64,000 nt of DNA from NCBI RefSeq assembly GCF_006170445.1, contig NZ_VCNA01000003.1:186001-250000 (forward strand), read 5' to 3'. Below the pieces are notes generated by a model. It did no database searches, was not told the origin of the DNA, and saw only the letters and a program-made list of their open reading frames with translations. The stretch comes from Brevibacillus dissolubilis (GTDB taxonomy: Bacteria > Bacillota > Bacilli > Brevibacillales > Brevibacillaceae). A program made the position numbers and the translations under genes. Numbering within the stretch: the stretch's first letter is position 1; each line of letters starts with the position of its first letter. Positions 27,789-36,033 of the stretch are shown here, piece after piece.

Positions 27789-28028
27789 TCATTCCCCGAC
27801 CGTGTAAAAAAGCTGTAAACGTTCGTAATACCAGTCTAACTCATGGCTATGCTTTCCGTTGAGTATTTTGATCACCTTGACGGCATTGCCGTGTGGCTCC
27901 CTGTACGGGTTGGCCGGTAAGAAACGCTCGGACAAAAAGGTAACAATCCCGTAGCAGATGAGAGCACAAGTGATAAATACGAGGAAGAAGCGCACCAATT
28001 CCATCAAACGACGAACAGGAAAAACCAT
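27789..28028 (-). CDS. yqzK: DUF4227 membrane protein (YqzK-like)
   Basis: 79 residues from ATG 28028 (GGAGGG about 11 bases upstream). One N-terminal membrane helix (LVRFFLVFITCALICYGIVTFL) and a soluble C-terminus with DWYYERLQLFY. Function unknown. Identification rests on this pattern and on position: in Bacillus a protein of this size lies between fur and xerD. Confidence 0.75.
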   Translation of the reverse strand: MVFPVRRLMELVRFFLVFITCALICYGIVTFLSERFLPANPYREPHGNAVKVIKILNGKHSHELDWYYERLQLFYTVGE

Positions 28029-28103
28029 AGCACAACTGCCCTCCTTGCGCAAGTCTCTACCTTATCCTATGCGGCGTGTCCTACTCCGCATAACCGCGGA
28101 TAT

Positions 28104-29234
28104 TTAGAGAGGAACGTCGGTTAAGACATCGCTGAGCGGGCTAAATGAGAGTCCGAGTGATTTGGCCACTGCTTCATAGGTGACCTGACCGTTCAACACA
28201 TTGACACCACGGGCAAGTGCTTTATTCTGAATGATCGCTTGACGGTAGCCTTTGGTGGCAAGCTGCAGACCGTATGGCACGGTTACATTTTCAAGCGCAA
28301 TGGTTGAGGTGCGTGGGACAGCGCCCGGCATATTGGCGACGGCATAGTGAACGACCCCGTACTTCTCATAAGTCGGTTCGCTGTGGGTGGTGATGCGGTC
28401 GATGGTTTCGATGGAGCCGCCTTGGTCAATCGCCACGTCGACGATAACAGAGCCTGATGACATGGATTTGACCATCTCCTCGGTGACGAGCTTAGGCGCA
28501 CGCGCACCAGGGATGAGTACCGCACCGACCAGCAGATCGGCCTGCTTGACGGCTTGCGCGATGTTGTAGCTGTTGGACATCAGGGTACGCAGACGGCCTT
28601 GGAACTGGTCATCGAGCTGGCGCAGACGGTTGGCATTGATATCGAGGATCGTTACGTCAGCACCGAGGCCGAGTGCCATCTTGGCTGCGTTGACACCGAC
28701 GATCCCGCCGCCGACGATGGTGACTTTACCCGGTAACACACCCGGCACACCGCCGAGCAGGATGCCTTTTCCACCGTGCATTTTTTCGAGGAATTGCGCC
28801 CCGATCTGTACGGACATGCGGCCCGCTACCTCGCTCATCGGCATCAACAGCGGCAGAGCACCGTCGTCTGTCTGGATCGTCTCGTAGGCAATCGCCACGA
28901 CTTTTTTGTCCATCAGCGCTTGGGTCAGCTCGCGTTCAGGTGCCAGGTGCAGATAGGTGAACAGAATGAGTCCTTCACGGAAATAGCCGTATTCCTGTGC
29001 CAGCGGTTCTTTTACCTTGCAGATCATCTCTGATGTATTCCAGACCTGTGCGGCGTCTGGTAACATCGTCGCTCCTGCTGCTTGGTAGTCTTCGTCCTGA
29101 AAGCCGCTGCCCACACCTGCGCCTGCTTCCACATAGACCTCGTGACCTGCCTTGATGTACGCGGTCACACCTGCCGGGGTCAAGCCTACACGGTTTTCGT
29201 TGTTCTTAATCTCTTTGGGTACACCGATCTTCAT
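28104..29234 (-). CDS. ald: Alanine dehydrogenase
   Basis: 376 residues. NAD-dependent oxidative deamination of L-alanine to pyruvate and ammonia; needed for alanine use and for normal sporulation in Bacillus. N-terminal [20 protein letters not shown] carries substrate-binding residues. The Rossmann motif is [41 protein letters not shown] matches the family. GAGGAGG precedes ATG 29234. Full family length. Confidence 0.96.
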   Translation of the reverse strand: MKIGVPKEIKNNENRVGLTPAGVTAYIKAGHEVYVEAGAGVGSGFQDEDYQAAGATMLPDAAQVWNTSEMICKVKEPLAQEYGYFREGLILFTYLHLAPERELTQALMDKKVVAIAYETIQTDDGALPLLMPMSEVAGRMSVQIGAQFLEKMHGGKGILLGGVPGVLPGKVTIVGGGIVGVNAAKMALGLGADVTILDINANRLRQLDDQFQGRLRTLMSNSYNIAQAVKQADLLVGAVLIPGARAPKLVTEEMVKSMSSGSVIVDVAIDQGGSIETIDRITTHSEPTYEKYGVVHYAVANMPGAVPRTSTIALENVTVPYGLQLATKGYRQAIIQNKALARGVNVLNGQVTYEAVAKSLGLSFSPLSDVLTDVPL

Positions 29235-29301
29235 TTGTATGTTTCCTCCTCGAAAAAGGCATTCTTACCATTAGCATGCCACACGGGAGCAAAACCCAAA
29301 C

Positions 29302-29333
29302 GAAAAAAACTTCTCCCGTTATAAGAGAAGTTT
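29302..29333 (-). terminator. Terminator of fur
   Basis: AAACTTCTC / GAGAAGTTT stem followed by a run of T on the minus strand, starting right after the fur stop codon. Confidence 0.8.
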
Positions 29334-29334
29334 A

Positions 29335-29796
29335 TTATTTAAAGTCGTCGATTTTGACTTTATCGATGCAACGTTTGCAGATCCCGTAGAACGTCAAGCG
29401 GTGGTCGAGGATCGTGAAGTTGTAATCGTTGTGTACCCGCTGCTCCATCCCCTCGAGCAGGTCTTCGAAGATCTCATCCACGGTCCCGCAGTTCATGCAG
29501 ACCAGGTGGTGGTGGTGATGCTCTGCATTGTCATCACGCAGGTCATATCGTGCTACGCCGTCTCCGAAATTCATCTTATGAATAATCCGTAATTCACTAA
29601 GCAGTTCAAGTGTCCGATAGACGGTTGCCAAGCCAATTTCGGGGGCTTTTTCTTTGACCAAAAGGTACACATCTTCAGCACTGAGATGATCTTCTTCGTT
29701 TTCTAAGAGTACGCGAACAGTTGCTTCCCGTTGCGGAGTCAGTTTGTAGTGGTGAGATTGTAGCTGTTGCTTAATCTTCTCGATTTTTTCTTCCAT
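29335..29796 (-). CDS. fur: Ferric uptake regulator family repressor
   Basis: 153 residues. Winged-helix DNA-binding domain (LTPQREATVRVLLENEEDHLSAEDVYLLVKEKAPEIGLATVYRTLELL) and dimerisation domain with a histidine cluster (AEHHHHHLVC) and two CxxC pairs (CMNC, CKRC) for structural zinc. Fur, PerR and Zur share this layout. Gene order beside yqzK and xerD favours Fur itself. A strong sigma-A type promoter precedes it. Confidence 0.92.
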   Translation of the reverse strand: MEEKIEKIKQQLQSHHYKLTPQREATVRVLLENEEDHLSAEDVYLLVKEKAPEIGLATVYRTLELLSELRIIHKMNFGDGVARYDLRDDNAEHHHHHLVCMNCGTVDEIFEDLLEGMEQRVHNDYNFTILDHRLTFYGICKRCIDKVKIDDFK

Positions 29797-29831
29797 GGTT
29801 GCCCCTCCCCGTTCGCATCGAACCTTTCCTT

Positions 29832-29861
29832 ATTATAGTGGAGGGGTATTGTTTTAGTCAA
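29832..29861 (-). promoter_or_regulatory. Sigma-A promoter of fur
   Basis: TTGACT (29856-29861) and TATAAT (29832-29837) on the minus strand, 18 bases apart. Confidence 0.65.
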
Positions 29862-29890
29862 ATGAATCTGTTCTTATATTGGAATCATTC

Positions 29891-30517
29891 TTAATTAAAT
29901 GCGTACTGCATCAGCATCGGTGACACATAGGTCTCAAGCAGTGCGGCGAGAGTCAGGACGATGAACATAACGCCGACGAGCATGGAATAATTGACGAAAT
30001 GCGGCATGATGCTGTCTCTCTTGGTGAGCAGCCGTGTCTTGATCAGGCGCAGGGAAAAGGAGATCCCAGCGACGCCGACGATCAACAGAGCAGGTACGGC
30101 CAGCATGTTTTGCGGCAGAACGCCAAACATCGCAAACGTGAGTCCCTTCCATTGCATTTCGCTGACGAGGAAGCCGACGGTGAACCCGACCACGATGCCT
30201 TTGAGGAACAATAAAAGTAAAATCATCGGCAAGCCAATGATGGATAGTCCGAGAATCCACAGAATCGCGACGGTTTTGAGATAATGCCCGAAGGCTTGTT
30301 CAAAATGCAGCGTCGAGTCGGGAATGCCGCCCTTTTCGATGGTCGTAAAAAAGTACTGAAGAAAGCCAAGCAGCTCTTGCTTTTGCGTAAAAGCCAGCGA
30401 GTTGACCAGAACGGCGCCGAAGATGATGCCCATCGTAAATAACACGAGGGTGAAGACATAGAGCGACTGGTTTTCTTTTAAATAGAGAGAAATGGTTTGT
30501 CCAAAGCGTGTTCTCAC
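29891..30517 (-). CDS. spoIIM: Stage II sporulation protein M
   Basis: 208 residues, integral membrane protein with about five hydrophobic segments. It is part of the SpoIIDMP complex that remodels septal peptidoglycan and drives engulfment in the mother cell. Features: YVFTLVLFTMGIIFGAVLVNSL as first helix, and GLTFAMFGVLPQNMLAVPALLIVG in the centre. The start codon is GTG 30517 with AGGAGG nine bases upstream. A sigma-E-like promoter lies in front, consistent with mother-cell expression. Confidence 0.94.
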   Translation of the reverse strand: MRTRFGQTISLYLKENQSLYVFTLVLFTMGIIFGAVLVNSLAFTQKQELLGFLQYFFTTIEKGGIPDSTLHFEQAFGHYLKTVAILWILGLSIIGLPMILLLLFLKGIVVGFTVGFLVSEMQWKGLTFAMFGVLPQNMLAVPALLIVGVAGISFSLRLIKTRLLTKRDSIMPHFVNYSMLVGVMFIVLTLAALLETYVSPMLMQYAFN

Positions 30518-30550
30518 GTACGCTCGCCTCCTGAGTGCTGGTTACTTTCA

Positions 30551-30580
30551 TAAGTATGCGGGGGCGGGCGGATGTATGAC
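30551..30580 (-). promoter_or_regulatory. Candidate sigma-E promoter of spoIIM
   Basis: GTCATAC (30574-30580) and CATACTTA (30551-30558) on the minus strand with 15 bases between. The -10 element fits CATACAHT with two changes; the -35 element is weak. Confidence 0.4.
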
Positions 30581-30644
30581 GGAGGAGTGACGGCAGAATA
30601 GCGAAAAAATGGCGAAAGACTAACGGAAGAACGATCAACGAAGA

Positions 30645-30669
30645 GAACCCCGGAAATATTCCGAGGTTC
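30645..30669. terminator. Hairpin after vsr
   Basis: GAACC-CGGAA / TTCCG-GGTTC stem just past the vsr stop codon. The T-rich tail is better on the plus strand (TTATTTT) than on the minus strand. Confidence 0.45.
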
Positions 30670-31239
30670 TTATTTTGCTACGGTTTCATTAGAGATGGGG
30701 GTTGTTAGGGAATCGATGATTTTGAGCGTCTGACCGAGCGGAATGGATACGCTGTTCTCCCACTCCTCCATGCTTGCAGCTGATTCATACCTGGCATCAT
30801 CTCGGGTGGCTTCATCCTTGATACGGAAGTTACGTATATAGCCAATCCACTCGGCGATCCGATCCACGGTGCCTGACAGGTCTGCTTTGGCTTCATGCTC
30901 CCAGATCCGCAGCAGATTCCAGTCTTTACTCCGATAGAACTCGTTGACCTTGGCATCTCGGTCTTGGTTGCGCTTGAATTTTTGCAGCCAAAAGTCTGTG
31001 TTGGTCTTGGGGATGACACAGTGCTTGGGACAGGCGTGCCAAAAGCAGGAGTCGATGAAGATGACGACTTTGTATTTTTTGATGGCGATGTCAGGCTTGC
31101 CGAACATGTTTTTGACATTGCGGCGGAAGCGGATGCCGCGGTTCCACAGCTCTTGGGCGATGCGTCTTTCCAGATGGGAGATGGATCGGATGGCTTGCAT
31201 GTTTTTGCGGCGTTGTTCGGGGGTAAATACGTCGGCCAT
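30670..31239 (-). CDS. vsr: Very short patch repair endonuclease (Vsr family)
   Basis: 189 residues. The Vsr core is in the first 130: ERRIAQELWNRGIRFRRNVKNMFGKPDIAIKKYKVVIFIDSCFWHACPKHC, with the catalytic aspartate in GKPDI and the zinc-site FWH and cysteines. Vsr nicks 5' of the T in T:G mismatches arising from deamination of 5-methylcytosine. The last 55 or so residues are an extension of unknown role. No cytosine methyltransferase is encoded nearby, unlike dcm-vsr pairs, so it is an orphan here. It follows the EndoQ gene on the same strand. Confidence 0.88.
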   Translation of the reverse strand: MADVFTPEQRRKNMQAIRSISHLERRIAQELWNRGIRFRRNVKNMFGKPDIAIKKYKVVIFIDSCFWHACPKHCVIPKTNTDFWLQKFKRNQDRDAKVNEFYRSKDWNLLRIWEHEAKADLSGTVDRIAEWIGYIRNFRIKDEATRDDARYESAASMEEWENSVSIPLGQTLKIIDSLTTPISNETVAK

Positions 31240-31285
31240 CGCGGCTCAACTCCTTCTGAATATACTTGTCCTTTTCTTAATCAAG

Positions 31286-31314
31286 AGGCTTCCCTCCGAG
31301 ATGGAAGGAAGCCT
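31286..31314. terminator. Hairpin between endoQ and vsr
   Basis: AGGCTTCCCTCC / GGAAGGAAGCCT, an extended stem with poor T tails. It may partly separate the two transcripts. Confidence 0.45.
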
Positions 31315-31317
31315 TCT

Positions 31318-32502
31318 TTACTCTACCCCTATCCTCCCATAGACCCCCGCTCCACCCGCTTTCACACTCAGTGAACCTGTGCGTGCGAGAGCGATAGTGT
31401 GAGCTACTTTTTCCCCTACAACGCGCGCGAGCTCCTGTTCCCCTACGCGGTGCAGAATGTTCATCTCTGTACCGAACGCTTCATATAACTTCGCCTTCGT
31501 CTTCGGCCCAAGTCCAGGAATGAACTCCAGTGGAAATTGCTCCACGTAAGGTGGACGATGGTCGGGATGTGTACCGAACGCGCTGTCCGCCAGCTCCTTG
31601 ATACGTTCATCTACGCCGTGCACCACGGCTTTTTTCCCACAGTCTGGACAACGGCCTTCTGCTGTAGCAGGTTGTGTCGAGCCGCAGCCTTGACACGCGG
31701 TCTGATGATATTTTCCAAGACGCGGATGCAAGCCGTAGTTAGCGATCACCCGTCTGTCGTCTTGGTGGCGAAGCACCTTGACGAATTCTGCAAAACAAGG
31801 CTCCTTGACCGCCATCTGCTGATACTCACGGCCGATCTTCGCCAGCGAATGGGCGTCCGAGTTGGTCAAAAAAGTCTTATCATGCAGCTCGCTGATCGTA
31901 TCGGCCATATCGCTGTTGGAGCTAAGACCAAGCTCCACCCCATAGATCAGATTCGGGTCAGCCACCTCTGCCAGATGGTCCGTACAACTGCCGTACAATC
32001 CTTTATGCGGAGTGAAAATATGCGCGGGTACGATCACACCGCCGTTCTCAGCAATAAAAGCCTGAAGCTCCCGAAGTGAACCGCGCATGCGTTGGGAGCT
32101 GAGGTGGACGTTTTTGAGTCGTTGTCTGAGCCAATCAGTAAAGCGCTGCATATCTGCGACTGTAGGCAGATAGCAGAGAAAATGGGCTTCGCCTCTGTCC
32201 GGTTCTTTTACCTCGATTTCACAGCCGAGGATCAGCATCGTGTTTTTATAGGTGACACCGCCGTCTGGATGCGGTTTGGCCAACCCTCGGTCAATCAGCT
32301 CCAACAGCTCCTCCTGCACCTCTGGTGAGTGGGAGTCGATGATGCCGATCATCTCCATCCCTTTGCGCTCGGAGGCTTCTTCTAGGATCGCGGAGAGTGT
32401 CATTTTGCGAGAGGCGGTGATTTTGACGGGCTTGCCGCTTTTCGTGCCACCGATATGGATGTGCATGTCGGCAAAAACGGGCGTGAGTGTTGGCTTAGCC
32501 AT
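31318..32502 (-). CDS. Endonuclease Q family DNA repair protein
   Basis: 394 residues. PHP-type metal motifs DMHIHIGG, DSHSPE, CEIEVKE and TNSDAHSL; a zinc finger of two CxxC pairs (CQGC, CPDC at about 280-300); and C-terminal helix-hairpin-helix elements (IPGLGPKTKAKLYEAFG). This layout is that of EndoQ, which cuts 5' of deaminated bases (uracil, hypoxanthine) and abasic sites; the Bacillus relative is YqxK. It overlaps nudF by eight bases. Confidence 0.88.
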   Translation of the reverse strand: MAKPTLTPVFADMHIHIGGTKSGKPVKITASRKMTLSAILEEASERKGMEMIGIIDSHSPEVQEELLELIDRGLAKPHPDGGVTYKNTMLILGCEIEVKEPDRGEAHFLCYLPTVADMQRFTDWLRQRLKNVHLSSQRMRGSLRELQAFIAENGGVIVPAHIFTPHKGLYGSCTDHLAEVADPNLIYGVELGLSSNSDMADTISELHDKTFLTNSDAHSLAKIGREYQQMAVKEPCFAEFVKVLRHQDDRRVIANYGLHPRLGKYHQTACQGCGSTQPATAEGRCPDCGKKAVVHGVDERIKELADSAFGTHPDHRPPYVEQFPLEFIPGLGPKTKAKLYEAFGTEMNILHRVGEQELARVVGEKVAHTIALARTGSLSVKAGGAGVYGRIGVE

Positions 32503-33052
32503 GCTGCTTTAAGAGCTGGTTCTCCCAAGCGAAAAGGGCGAGGACGGTTTTGGCGTCGCGAATCTCGCCGGTTTCGTGGAGTTTTTTGGCTTCTTCCAGC
32601 GTCAGATGCAGAATCTCGACGAATTCATCCTCATCCGGTCGGCTCTCCCCTGCAGTCAGGCCGGTTGCCATATATAAATGTAGAATCTCGTCAGCAAAGC
32701 CCGGTGAGGTATAAAACGAGCTGATATGGGTATACTGGGATGCCTGATAGCCTGTTTCTTCCTCCAGCTCACGTTTGGCGCATTCGAGCGGGTCTTCCCC
32801 TTTTTCCAGCTTGCCTGCCGGGACCTCTAGGATAGAGCGCTCCAGTGGCTTGCGGAATTGGCGGACACATACCATTTGACCATCATCCGTGATCGGGATG
32901 ACCGCTACTGCGCCAGGGTGGTTGACGATTTCGCGTTTGGACGTGTTGCCGTTGGGCAGCAGAACCTCGTCTACCTTCACCTTGATTACTTTTCCGTCAA
33001 AAATCGGTTGGCTGGATATCGTTTTTTCGTATAGTGGGTCGTTTGTTGCCAT
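32495..33052 (-). CDS. nudF: ADP-ribose pyrophosphatase (Nudix)
   Basis: 185 residues. The Nudix box GKLEKGEDPLECAKRELEEETGY fits Gx5Ex7REUxEExGU. The N-terminal dimerisation strand region (IFDGKVIKVKVDEVLLPNG) and PAGKLEKGEDP are typical of ADP-ribose hydrolases. It splits ADP-ribose to AMP and ribose 5-phosphate. Its neighbour on the opposite strand is mciZ, as in Bacillus subtilis. Confidence 0.94.
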   Translation of the reverse strand: MATNDPLYEKTISSQPIFDGKVIKVKVDEVLLPNGNTSKREIVNHPGAVAVIPITDDGQMVCVRQFRKPLERSILEVPAGKLEKGEDPLECAKRELEEETGYQASQYTHISSFYTSPGFADEILHLYMATGLTAGESRPDEDEFVEILHLTLEEAKKLHETGEIRDAKTVLALFAWENQLLKQHG

Positions 33053-33151
33053 GTTTTTTCCTCCTCAAAGCTAGTTCTATTCTCTCTACCTTATCCATAT
33101 CCTAGCAACATGTAAAGCTTGTCCACACATTTACCCAGGAGGCGTTGTCTG

Positions 33152-33298
33152 ATGAAAACGTATGTAAGCCCATCCTCTGTTCGTATGGTCGGAAAAGCTT
33201 GGGAGATCCGTGCTACCCTTCGCGGCTGGGCCGGAAAAGATATGACGCTCTCCGAATGGCTTACACGCATGGATCAGGCGAAGAAGCGCCGGGATTAG
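33152..33298 (+). CDS. mciZ: MciZ-like inhibitor of FtsZ, 48 residues
   Basis: AGGAGG precedes ATG 33152 at good spacing. The product begins MKTYVSPSSVRMV and contains VGKAWEIRA, the most conserved stretch of Bacillus MciZ, followed by a basic, amphipathic C-terminus. MciZ is made in the sporulating mother cell and caps FtsZ filaments, blocking Z-ring formation. The place next to nudF, divergently oriented, is the Bacillus arrangement. It is eight residues longer than the 40-residue Bacillus protein. Its TAG overlaps the TAA of the convergent DUF3866 gene by two bases, with no terminator between. Confidence 0.85.
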   Translation: MKTYVSPSSVRMVGKAWEIRATLRGWAGKDMTLSEWLTRMDQAKKRRD

Positions 33299-34617
33299 GA
33301 TAATAACGAAAGCGCCATCTTCGCCGCTGCATATGCGGTCTGAAACGGACTCGGGTCACGCCACAGGTCACGTCCCATGGTGGTGATCGGCTCTGGATAG
33401 GTCTGTTGTATAATGGCAAGCTCCTCTACGGTTGGAGCTGTTACATAATGAACGTGATGACGGTCGGACAAGCCAGCTTGTGCGGCCTGTTGTTGGATGA
33501 GCTGGTTTCGGGGATCTTGTTGCAGGTCATCTGGCATACAATCATGATCGTCCTCTTTACCAAGCCCGCTCTGTAGGTCACATCGTATTTCTTGATCAGA
33601 AGACTGTTTCCCCAACAACGGAATCGGGACAACAGCTTGGGTCAGCGCAAACTTTTTCAGCACCGTCCGTGTATGGTGACTGATGCCCCTGTGCCTCTCT
33701 CTCGCCTCAGCAAAACTGATACGGGGCACGACCACCGGAATCCCCTCTAACAGCGAAACAGCGTGGATCATCTCAGCCAGCTGCATCCCGGAAAAACCAA
33801 GCGGTGTACCCGTCCCGACCACGCCGGGGCCCAGAATACATAAGATGATGTCGGCTTGAGCCAGATGTTTGGCTGCCAGAAGCCCCGTGTGGAGATTGAC
33901 CGCCTCGTAGTCCCCGCCCCATGCGTGACCAACCGTTACGGTACAGTCGATCAGGCCGGCTTCTTTGAGTTGATGGACATGTCGGCTCCAGGCAATGGGC
34001 AAGGCTGCGCCATCTGGCATGACATAGGCAATACGGAGTTTGCCAGCCAGATGGTGCAACGACAACGCCAGCATCGGTAAGAGGCTATGTAATTCCCCGA
34101 TCAACACAGGGGTCCGCTCCAGTGTCAAGGTCTCGTCGCAAAACAGCTCGTGATACGGACTACCCTGCTCCTCCACCGCATCAACAGCCAGCTGCCACGG
34201 GGTGTATCTCATTTTTATGATGTGTCCCCAATCGGTTGGATACTCATCGGAATCGGTGAAATCCTGTTTTTTTGCCAGGATAAAATGATAGCCGCCTGTG
34301 CCAAGGCGAAGATCGACTGCTGTGGTGTTGAGGATCACGATGTCGCCGATTTGGCATGGGGTTCGAGGGGATTCGGTTGGACGATTTATTGTTTGAGAGC
34401 TTGCTTTTGTATAGTAAACCGCTTTAGCCGTGATCTTATTAGATGTTATCTTCTCCGTGTGCATATGTGGGAAACCGATTTTTCCCGCTTCCCCCTGCTT
34501 CTCCGTCCCCGCTTCAGATGACTCCAACAATCCGTCCAACATCTCAACCTCTACAATCTGTACCCCCGCACGCTCTTCTACGATCCTGTTGACTCGGCCC
34601 TCGCGTAAGTGAAGCAA
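33295..34617 (-). CDS. DUF3866 family protein
   Basis: 440 residues, longer than I would expect for this family (roughly 360). The recognisable segments are the N-terminal beta region (IGDIVILNTTAVDLRLGTGGYHFILA), PVLIGELHSLLPMLA and LGPGVVGTGTPLGFSGMQ. Extra low-conservation segments lie at about 33-88 and 348-385. Function unknown; probably cytosolic. TTG 34617 is preceded by GGGGGAG five bases away. It often neighbours nudF/mciZ and peptidase genes in spore formers. Confidence 0.75.
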   Translation of the reverse strand: MLHLREGRVNRIVEERAGVQIVEVEMLDGLLESSEAGTEKQGEAGKIGFPHMHTEKITSNKITAKAVYYTKASSQTINRPTESPRTPCQIGDIVILNTTAVDLRLGTGGYHFILAKKQDFTDSDEYPTDWGHIIKMRYTPWQLAVDAVEEQGSPYHELFCDETLTLERTPVLIGELHSLLPMLALSLHHLAGKLRIAYVMPDGAALPIAWSRHVHQLKEAGLIDCTVTVGHAWGGDYEAVNLHTGLLAAKHLAQADIILCILGPGVVGTGTPLGFSGMQLAEMIHAVSLLEGIPVVVPRISFAEARERHRGISHHTRTVLKKFALTQAVVPIPLLGKQSSDQEIRCDLQSGLGKEDDHDCMPDDLQQDPRNQLIQQQAAQAGLSDRHHVHYVTAPTVEELAIIQQTYPEPITTMGRDLWRDPSPFQTAYAAAKMALSLLS

Positions 34618-34711
34618 CGCCGCTCCCCCTCCCCATGCCGTATGTTTTTATCTATTCAACCTTATGTAAGAAGTATGAATTTAAGACGGGGACAGGGGTA
34701 TGAACGGAACG

Positions 34712-34745
34712 CAAAAAAAACGAGGAGCTTTGGGGCTCCCCGTTT
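34712..34745 (-). terminator. Terminator of the carboxylase-peptidase transcript
   Basis: GGGGAGCC / GGAGCTCCTCGT-type stem (ACGAGGAGC pairs with GGCTCCCCGT) followed by eight T on the minus strand. Confidence 0.8.
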
Positions 34746-34790
34746 TCTTCATCTACGCCATACCGCTTAGCTGCTTTTATTTCTTCTATC

Positions 34791-35906
34791 CTATTCCAAG
34801 CACTCTTCCACAACCGCAAGTACCAGCTCAGCTGCTTTGTACAGCTCTTCAAGTGGCATACGCTCGTTGGTGGTATGAATTTCTTCGTAACCGATCCCGA
34901 AGTTGACGGATGGTACGCCATAGCCGTTGAAGGCATTTCCGTCGCTGCCGCCGCCGCTGCTTTGCAGGTCTGGTGTGCGGCCTACGCGTTTTACAGCGTT
35001 GATTGCTTTTTGCAGAACGGGTGTGTTCTCATCGAACTTGTAGCCGCTGTACATGAACATTACTTCGTTCTCGACGCGTGCACCGAATTCTTCAGCTGCT
35101 TCTTCAAAAGCGGCAACCATCTTTTTCAGCTGCTCTTCCAGCTTATCGTTGACCAGGCTGCGGCACTCGGACCAGATCTCTACATAGTCGGTCACGATGT
35201 TGTACGCTTGACCACCGACAAAACGGCCGATGTTGGCAGTTGTGTCTTCATCAATACGGCCCAGTGGCATGCGGGAGATCGCTTTGGAAGCTACTTGAAT
35301 GGCGCTGATGCCTTTTTCAGGAGCAACGCCTGCGTGTGCGGATTTACCGTGCACCTTGGTAACGATACGGTATTGGCCTGCACCAGCTTTGATGATCTCG
35401 CCCACTTTACCAGTGGAGTCGAGGATGAAGCCCATCTCTGCTTTCAGCTTGCTTGCGTCCATGTTGCGGGAACCCATGAGACCGGATTCTTCGCCTGTGG
35501 TGATGACGATTTGGATGGTTGGATGCGGCAGGTTCTTTTCTTTGAGCAGGCGCATCGCTTCAAAGATCGCGGCGATCCCTGCTTTGTCGTCTGCACCGAG
35601 GATGGTGGTGCCGTCTGTTACGACATAGCCGTCTTTTACAGAAGGTTTTACACCTTTACCAGGGACAACGGTGTCCATATGGCTGGAGAAAAGAATCGCT
35701 GGACCTTTTGCAGTGCCTTCGAGAGTCGCGAAGATATTGTTGCCTTCGTGTCCGATTTTTTCGCCTGCATTGTCTTCTTCAACAGAGAAACCCATGTCGG
35801 TCAGCTTTTGCTTGAGGACCTCAGCGATCTTCCCTTCGAATTTGGTCTCGCTATCGATTTGTACAAGCTCCAAAAATTCTTGGAGAATGCGCTCCTGATT
35901 AATCAT
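34791..35906 (-). CDS. M20 family metallopeptidase (PepT/YqjE-like)
   Basis: 371 residues. Zinc-ligand and catalytic motifs: SSHMDTVVPG, the bridging aspartate in ILGADDKAGIAAI, the base pair in TTGEESGLMGS and ILDSTG, and the C-terminal histidine in GYEEIHTTNERM. The dimerisation domain is at about 185-290 with GKSAHAGVAPEKGISA. Likely a tripeptidase-type aminopeptidase. It follows the carboxyltransferase gene as YqjE follows YqjD in Bacillus, though the metabolic link is unclear. Confidence 0.9.
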   Translation of the reverse strand: MINQERILQEFLELVQIDSETKFEGKIAEVLKQKLTDMGFSVEEDNAGEKIGHEGNNIFATLEGTAKGPAILFSSHMDTVVPGKGVKPSVKDGYVVTDGTTILGADDKAGIAAIFEAMRLLKEKNLPHPTIQIVITTGEESGLMGSRNMDASKLKAEMGFILDSTGKVGEIIKAGAGQYRIVTKVHGKSAHAGVAPEKGISAIQVASKAISRMPLGRIDEDTTANIGRFVGGQAYNIVTDYVEIWSECRSLVNDKLEEQLKKMVAAFEEAAEEFGARVENEVMFMYSGYKFDENTPVLQKAINAVKRVGRTPDLQSSGGGSDGNAFNGYGVPSVNFGIGYEEIHTTNERMPLEELYKAAELVLAVVEECLE

Positions 35907-36033
35907 CTCATCTTACCCCCGGTTTCGCGGAATGTGAAGTTGCACAAGTTATGTAACGCCTTCAAGTATACCACGGATAGGCGGATGACAAGAAGACGAA
36001 ATGAACTTTTTTCGACGGGCAAACTATTTTTGA

